In this document: in pieces, positions 61,708 through 64,000 of the stretch
Numbering within the stretch: position 1 is the first letter of the stretch
How the letters are laid out: every line of letters starts with the position of its first letter
Assembly (NCBI GenBank): GCA_020847975.1
Contig: JADLBD010000110.1
Coordinates: forward strand, 1-64,000
Source: Bryobacterales bacterium
GTDB lineage: Bacteria > Acidobacteriota > Terriglobia > Bryobacterales > Bryobacteraceae
DNA length: 64,000 nt
Reading direction: 5' to 3'
Notes under the pieces: generated by a model
Databases searched by the model: none
Told to the model about the DNA's origin: nothing
The model's input: the letters and a program-made list of their open reading frames with translations, nothing else
Translations under genes and position numbers: made by a program

Positions 61708-62619
61708 ATGGGAGTTATTACTTCCGCTAATGTAGCAAATGCGATTGTCAAGCTGGTGGCTGTTGATGCCTTGCCGGCGCTGATGGGCAACCTTGTCATG
61801 GGTAACCTAGTGAATCGCGACTTCGAGCCTACCCTTGCCCAGGCGGGCGACACAGTAAATGTACCGATCCCTCCGACGTTAACGGCAAACAATATCGCCG
61901 AGGGCGGGACTGTAGTGGCACAAAGCCCTAGCATGGGCAACTCACAAATCGCCCTGAACACGCACGCAGAGGCCACTTTCCAGATTCCAGACGTTACGAA
62001 GGTACTGGCCGTCCCGGATTTGCTGCAGGTGTACATGCAACCGGCTGTCGTCGCGCTGGCAGAAAAAATTGAAACAGACTTGCTTGCGCTCTATTCGCAG
62101 TTCACTGCCAACTCCCCCGTTGGCACTGCGGGAACAGCCATCACAGAAGCGATAGTGGATGCGGCTGAAACCGCACTCTTCCAAGCGAAAGTTCCTGCGA
62201 GCCAGAACAAACATTTGGTGGTGGACGCGAACACATACTCGCAACTGCGTCAAATTCCGCGATTCAGCGAGTTCCGGACCGCCGGCGAGGCAGGCCTTCG
62301 GGCGCTGGTTGACGGATCGGTCGGCAAGATCAAGGACTTCTTCGTCTTCCGATCACAGTTTGTCGCCCGCACCGGCAGTTCGCCCGTTACTACCAATAAC
62401 ATCGCCTTCGCGAAAGATGCGCTGGCGCTGGTGATTCGCCGCCTGCCGCAACCTCTGCCGGGAACGGGTGCGGTAGCCGAATATGCGGAACTGGGCAACT
62501 TCGGCATGAGGGTGATCATGAGCTACCAGCCGAACACGTTGGCGCAACAGTTTACCGTGGATGTTCTCTACGGAACGGCGATCCTGCGCAACAACTTCGG
62601 CGTGCAGGTGAAGAGTTAA
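61708..62619 (+). CDS. Phage major capsid protein (P22-coat-like HK97 fold)
   Basis: 303 aa. Order and composition fit the P22 gp5-like group: SANVANAIVKLVAVDALPAL at the start, FEPTLAQAGDTVNVPIPP, a helix VYMQPAVVALAEKIETDLLA (the E-loop/spine region), VVDANTYSQLRQIPRF and a C-terminal AELGNFGMRVIMSYQPN segment. It is the shell subunit of the particle. A GGAGAG site precedes the ATG. Directly after it lies a perfect palindrome. Confidence 0.82.
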   Translation: MGVITSANVANAIVKLVAVDALPALMGNLVMGNLVNRDFEPTLAQAGDTVNVPIPPTLTANNIAEGGTVVAQSPSMGNSQIALNTHAEATFQIPDVTKVLAVPDLLQVYMQPAVVALAEKIETDLLALYSQFTANSPVGTAGTAITEAIVDAAETALFQAKVPASQNKHLVVDANTYSQLRQIPRFSEFRTAGEAGLRALVDGSVGKIKDFFVFRSQFVARTGSSPVTTNNIAFAKDALALVIRRLPQPLPGTGAVAEYAELGNFGMRVIMSYQPNTLAQQFTVDVLYGTAILRNNFGVQVKS

Positions 62620-62631
62620 ACAGGCTCTTTC

Positions 62632-62655
62632 GGGTCCTGGCCGCGGCCAGGACCC
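62632..62655 (+). terminator. Perfect 24-nt palindrome behind the capsid gene
   Basis: GGGTCCTGGCCG (62632-62643) and CGGCCAGGACCC (62644-62655) are exactly complementary, 12 bp each, followed by ATACTTTATT. It sits 12 nt after the capsid stop codon. It can act as a partial terminator or RNase processing site to fine-tune capsid versus downstream expression. No long T-run, so the terminator call is tentative. Confidence 0.55.
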
Positions 62656-62680
62656 ATACTTTATTGATTGAGAAACCAAT

Positions 62681-63019
62681 ATGGACTTGAAAAGCTACTA
62701 TCATCATATTCGCGAGCGTGCGGCCGAATTGCCGGGTGATTTCGCGGTGGTTGTCAGCCTGGCAACAGCCGACGGCGGGAAGGCCGGGATCTTGACTGAA
62801 GTCACTCGGCAGCAGGCGGCAAAGCTGATTGTCGAAAGGCGAGCCAGACCCGCCACTGAGGAGGAGGCGAATGAATTTCTCCAGGAGAAGAAGGAGCGCC
62901 ATAGGGCAGCCGAGGAACAGGCCGCCGCATCGAGACTGCATCTAACGGTGGTTTCCGACAAGACGTTCCGCTTGTTGGAATCAAAGGCCCCCCCCAGTAA
63001 CAAGAAGACGGAGGGGTGA
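62681..63019 (+). CDS. Small phage head protein, unknown
   Basis: 112 aa. N-terminal part IRERAAELPGDFAVVVSLAT, then a beta-strand-like and a long charged helix EEEANEFLQEKKERHRAAEE. The start has no obvious ribosome-binding site. It lies between capsid and connector-like genes. I do not recognise the family. Confidence 0.6.
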   Translation: MDLKSYYHHIRERAAELPGDFAVVVSLATADGGKAGILTEVTRQQAAKLIVERRARPATEEEANEFLQEKKERHRAAEEQAAASRLHLTVVSDKTFRLLESKAPPSNKKTEG

Positions 63020-63023
63020 AGCC

Positions 63024-63779
63024 ATGGCTCTTTGGAAGGACGGCAGCACACCGAAGATAGTTGACTTGACACGGTATGAGCGGGGGATTATCGGAGTAGC
63101 TTCTGTAGAATCCATTGATCTACAAGACAAGATAGACTTGGCACGGCTGGAGGTCAGTACCTGCCTGAAGCGGCTTCTGGAGAGCCGCCGATACGTTACC
63201 AGTATTGACCAAACACTGAGCGAGGTTGTCATTACGGAACCATTGGCCCGGTGGGTCACGATGCTGGCGCTGTCGCTTGCGTATCGCGAAGCGCACTTCT
63301 CCAATTTGTCCGAACGATACAAAGGCAAGTGGGACGAGTATAGGCTTCAGGCCGCGGCAGCCCGTGACGAGCTTTTCCTGTGCGGTGTGGGCTGCGTATC
63401 CAGGCCGCTCTGCCGGCCTAGCACTCCGACGGTCGCCGTAATGGCCGGCCAGGCTCCCCCAAACACATATTACGTAGCCGCTTCGTGGCAGGATTCCTCC
63501 GGCAATGAGAGCGAGGTGAGTGAGATCTCGGTGGCTGTTTTGCCCGAGCCGGGGAGTTCCGTCGAAGTGTCACTCCAAGCGCCGCCTTCATTGGCCGTGG
63601 CATGGAATATCTACGCTGGCCTGTCCGACTCGCAAGTGGAAAGACAGAATAGCGCCCCACTGAATCTTACCGATGGTTGGGTTATGCCACTAACAGGCTT
63701 AGTCGCGGGGCCTGAGCCGTCCAGCGGTCAACTGCCAGACCATTATGTGCGTGAGACGAACTATCTATGGCGAGGTTGA
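63024..63779 (+). CDS. Phage head-tail connector-like protein, unknown
   Basis: 251 aa. The N-terminal part (YERGIIGVASVESIDLQDK, LARLEVSTCLKRLLESR) resembles an adaptor helix bundle. The second half is a beta-sandwich (NTYYVAASWQDSSGNESEVS, AWNIYAGLSDSQ) similar to fibronectin/Ig-like repeats in phage structural proteins. It starts 4 nt after the previous stop. Its stop is 3 nt from the next gene. Confidence 0.6.
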   Translation: MALWKDGSTPKIVDLTRYERGIIGVASVESIDLQDKIDLARLEVSTCLKRLLESRRYVTSIDQTLSEVVITEPLARWVTMLALSLAYREAHFSNLSERYKGKWDEYRLQAAAARDELFLCGVGCVSRPLCRPSTPTVAVMAGQAPPNTYYVAASWQDSSGNESEVSEISVAVLPEPGSSVEVSLQAPPSLAVAWNIYAGLSDSQVERQNSAPLNLTDGWVMPLTGLVAGPEPSSGQLPDHYVRETNYLWRG

Positions 63780-63782
63780 CAG

Positions 63783-64000
63783 ATGACAACGATTGCAGCA
63801 GCCGCCACTTCGGCGCTTAGAGATCTACTTGCGGGCGAAAATGGCATCACTCTCGCGCCGGACATAGCGGCATTGGCGCGGGGCACGTTAGTCGTACCCG
63901 TTCTTACAGGGAACGTGCCGCTAGACTTAGCCGAACGCGCACCCATCTCCTACCCCTCCATCCAGGTCTATTGCGACAAGGTTAGCAACAGTCAGCGAGA
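63783..64000 (+). CDS. Phage protein, cut by the window's right edge
   Basis: The ATG at 63783 starts a frame (MTTIAAAATSALRDLLAGEN, then RGTLVVPVLTGNVPLDLAE and YPSIQVYCDKVSNSQR) that remains open to the end. Alternating strand and helix; position suggests a tail-completion/terminator protein, but this cannot be confirmed. Confidence 0.6.
   Translation, partial: MTTIAAAATSALRDLLAGENGITLAPDIAALARGTLVVPVLTGNVPLDLAERAPISYPSIQVYCDKVSNSQR

Noticed and set aside
1-64000. CRISPR arrays, rRNA, tRNA, insertion sequences
   Set aside because: No regularly spaced repeats, cloverleaf candidates, rRNA segments or transposase frames were recognised on either strand by eye.

Overview
The window looks like a chromosomal segment of a GC-rich acidobacterium, most likely of the Bryobacterales/Solibacter group. 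This is inferred from protein families rather than a marker gene: three very large Oar-like TonB-dependent receptors with an N-terminal carboxypeptidase-regulatory-like domain, a GWxTD-domain protein, a DUF1549/DUF1553 (PSD1) plus DUF1501 gene pair, Gfo/Idh/MocA and sialidase-like proteins with Tat-type signals, and a B12-dependent ribonucleotide reductase. No rRNA, tRNA, CRISPR array or insertion sequence was recognised.

Layout. 1-11 kb: end of a thioredoxin-fold protein, a CPA1 Na+/H+ antiporter, a solitary tatA (50 aa), an RhlE-type helicase, an esterase/oxidoreductase pair, an NCS1-type permease with a tiny coupled membrane protein, a HExxH protein divergent from a rhomboid protease, and a TauE/SafE plus DUF1634 pair. 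11-18 kb: sugar/sugar-acid metabolism (SDR, DHDPS-family aldolase, aldo/keto reductase, a secreted glycosidase-like protein, D(-)-tartrate dehydratase) and an MscS channel. 18-33 kb: three Oar-like receptors, one followed by a seven-heme cytochrome c, one preceded by a GWxTD protein and closed by a strong terminator. 33-43 kb: two radical-SAM/SPASM proteins around the nrdJ locus, which carries a near-consensus NrdR box, a hybrid sensor kinase whose catalytic and phosphoacceptor residues are lost, and a HAD phosphatase. 43-52 kb: PSD1/DUF1501/M24 operon, then accC-accB-aminopeptidase and a quinone oxidoreductase. 52.5-57.8 kb: branched-chain amino-acid operon ilvB-ilvN-ilvC-cimA, preceded by an unannotated Ile/Val/Leu-rich leader peptide and a terminator-like hairpin. 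58.1-64 kb: tailed-phage head module (TerL, portal, scaffold-like, major capsid, connector-like genes) running off the right edge.

How genes work together. CimA supplies 2-oxobutanoate precursors from pyruvate and acetyl-CoA, and IlvB/N and IlvC carry both Ile and Val branches, so the cluster is a threonine-independent isoleucine route whose expression appears to be sensed through translation of the leader peptide. The receptors, secreted hydrolases and sugar-acid enzymes fit a polymer-degrading soil heterotroph. The phage block is divergent from ilvB with a 0.59-kb spacer; no integrase is visible, so prophage, remnant and gene-transfer-agent-like origins all remain open.
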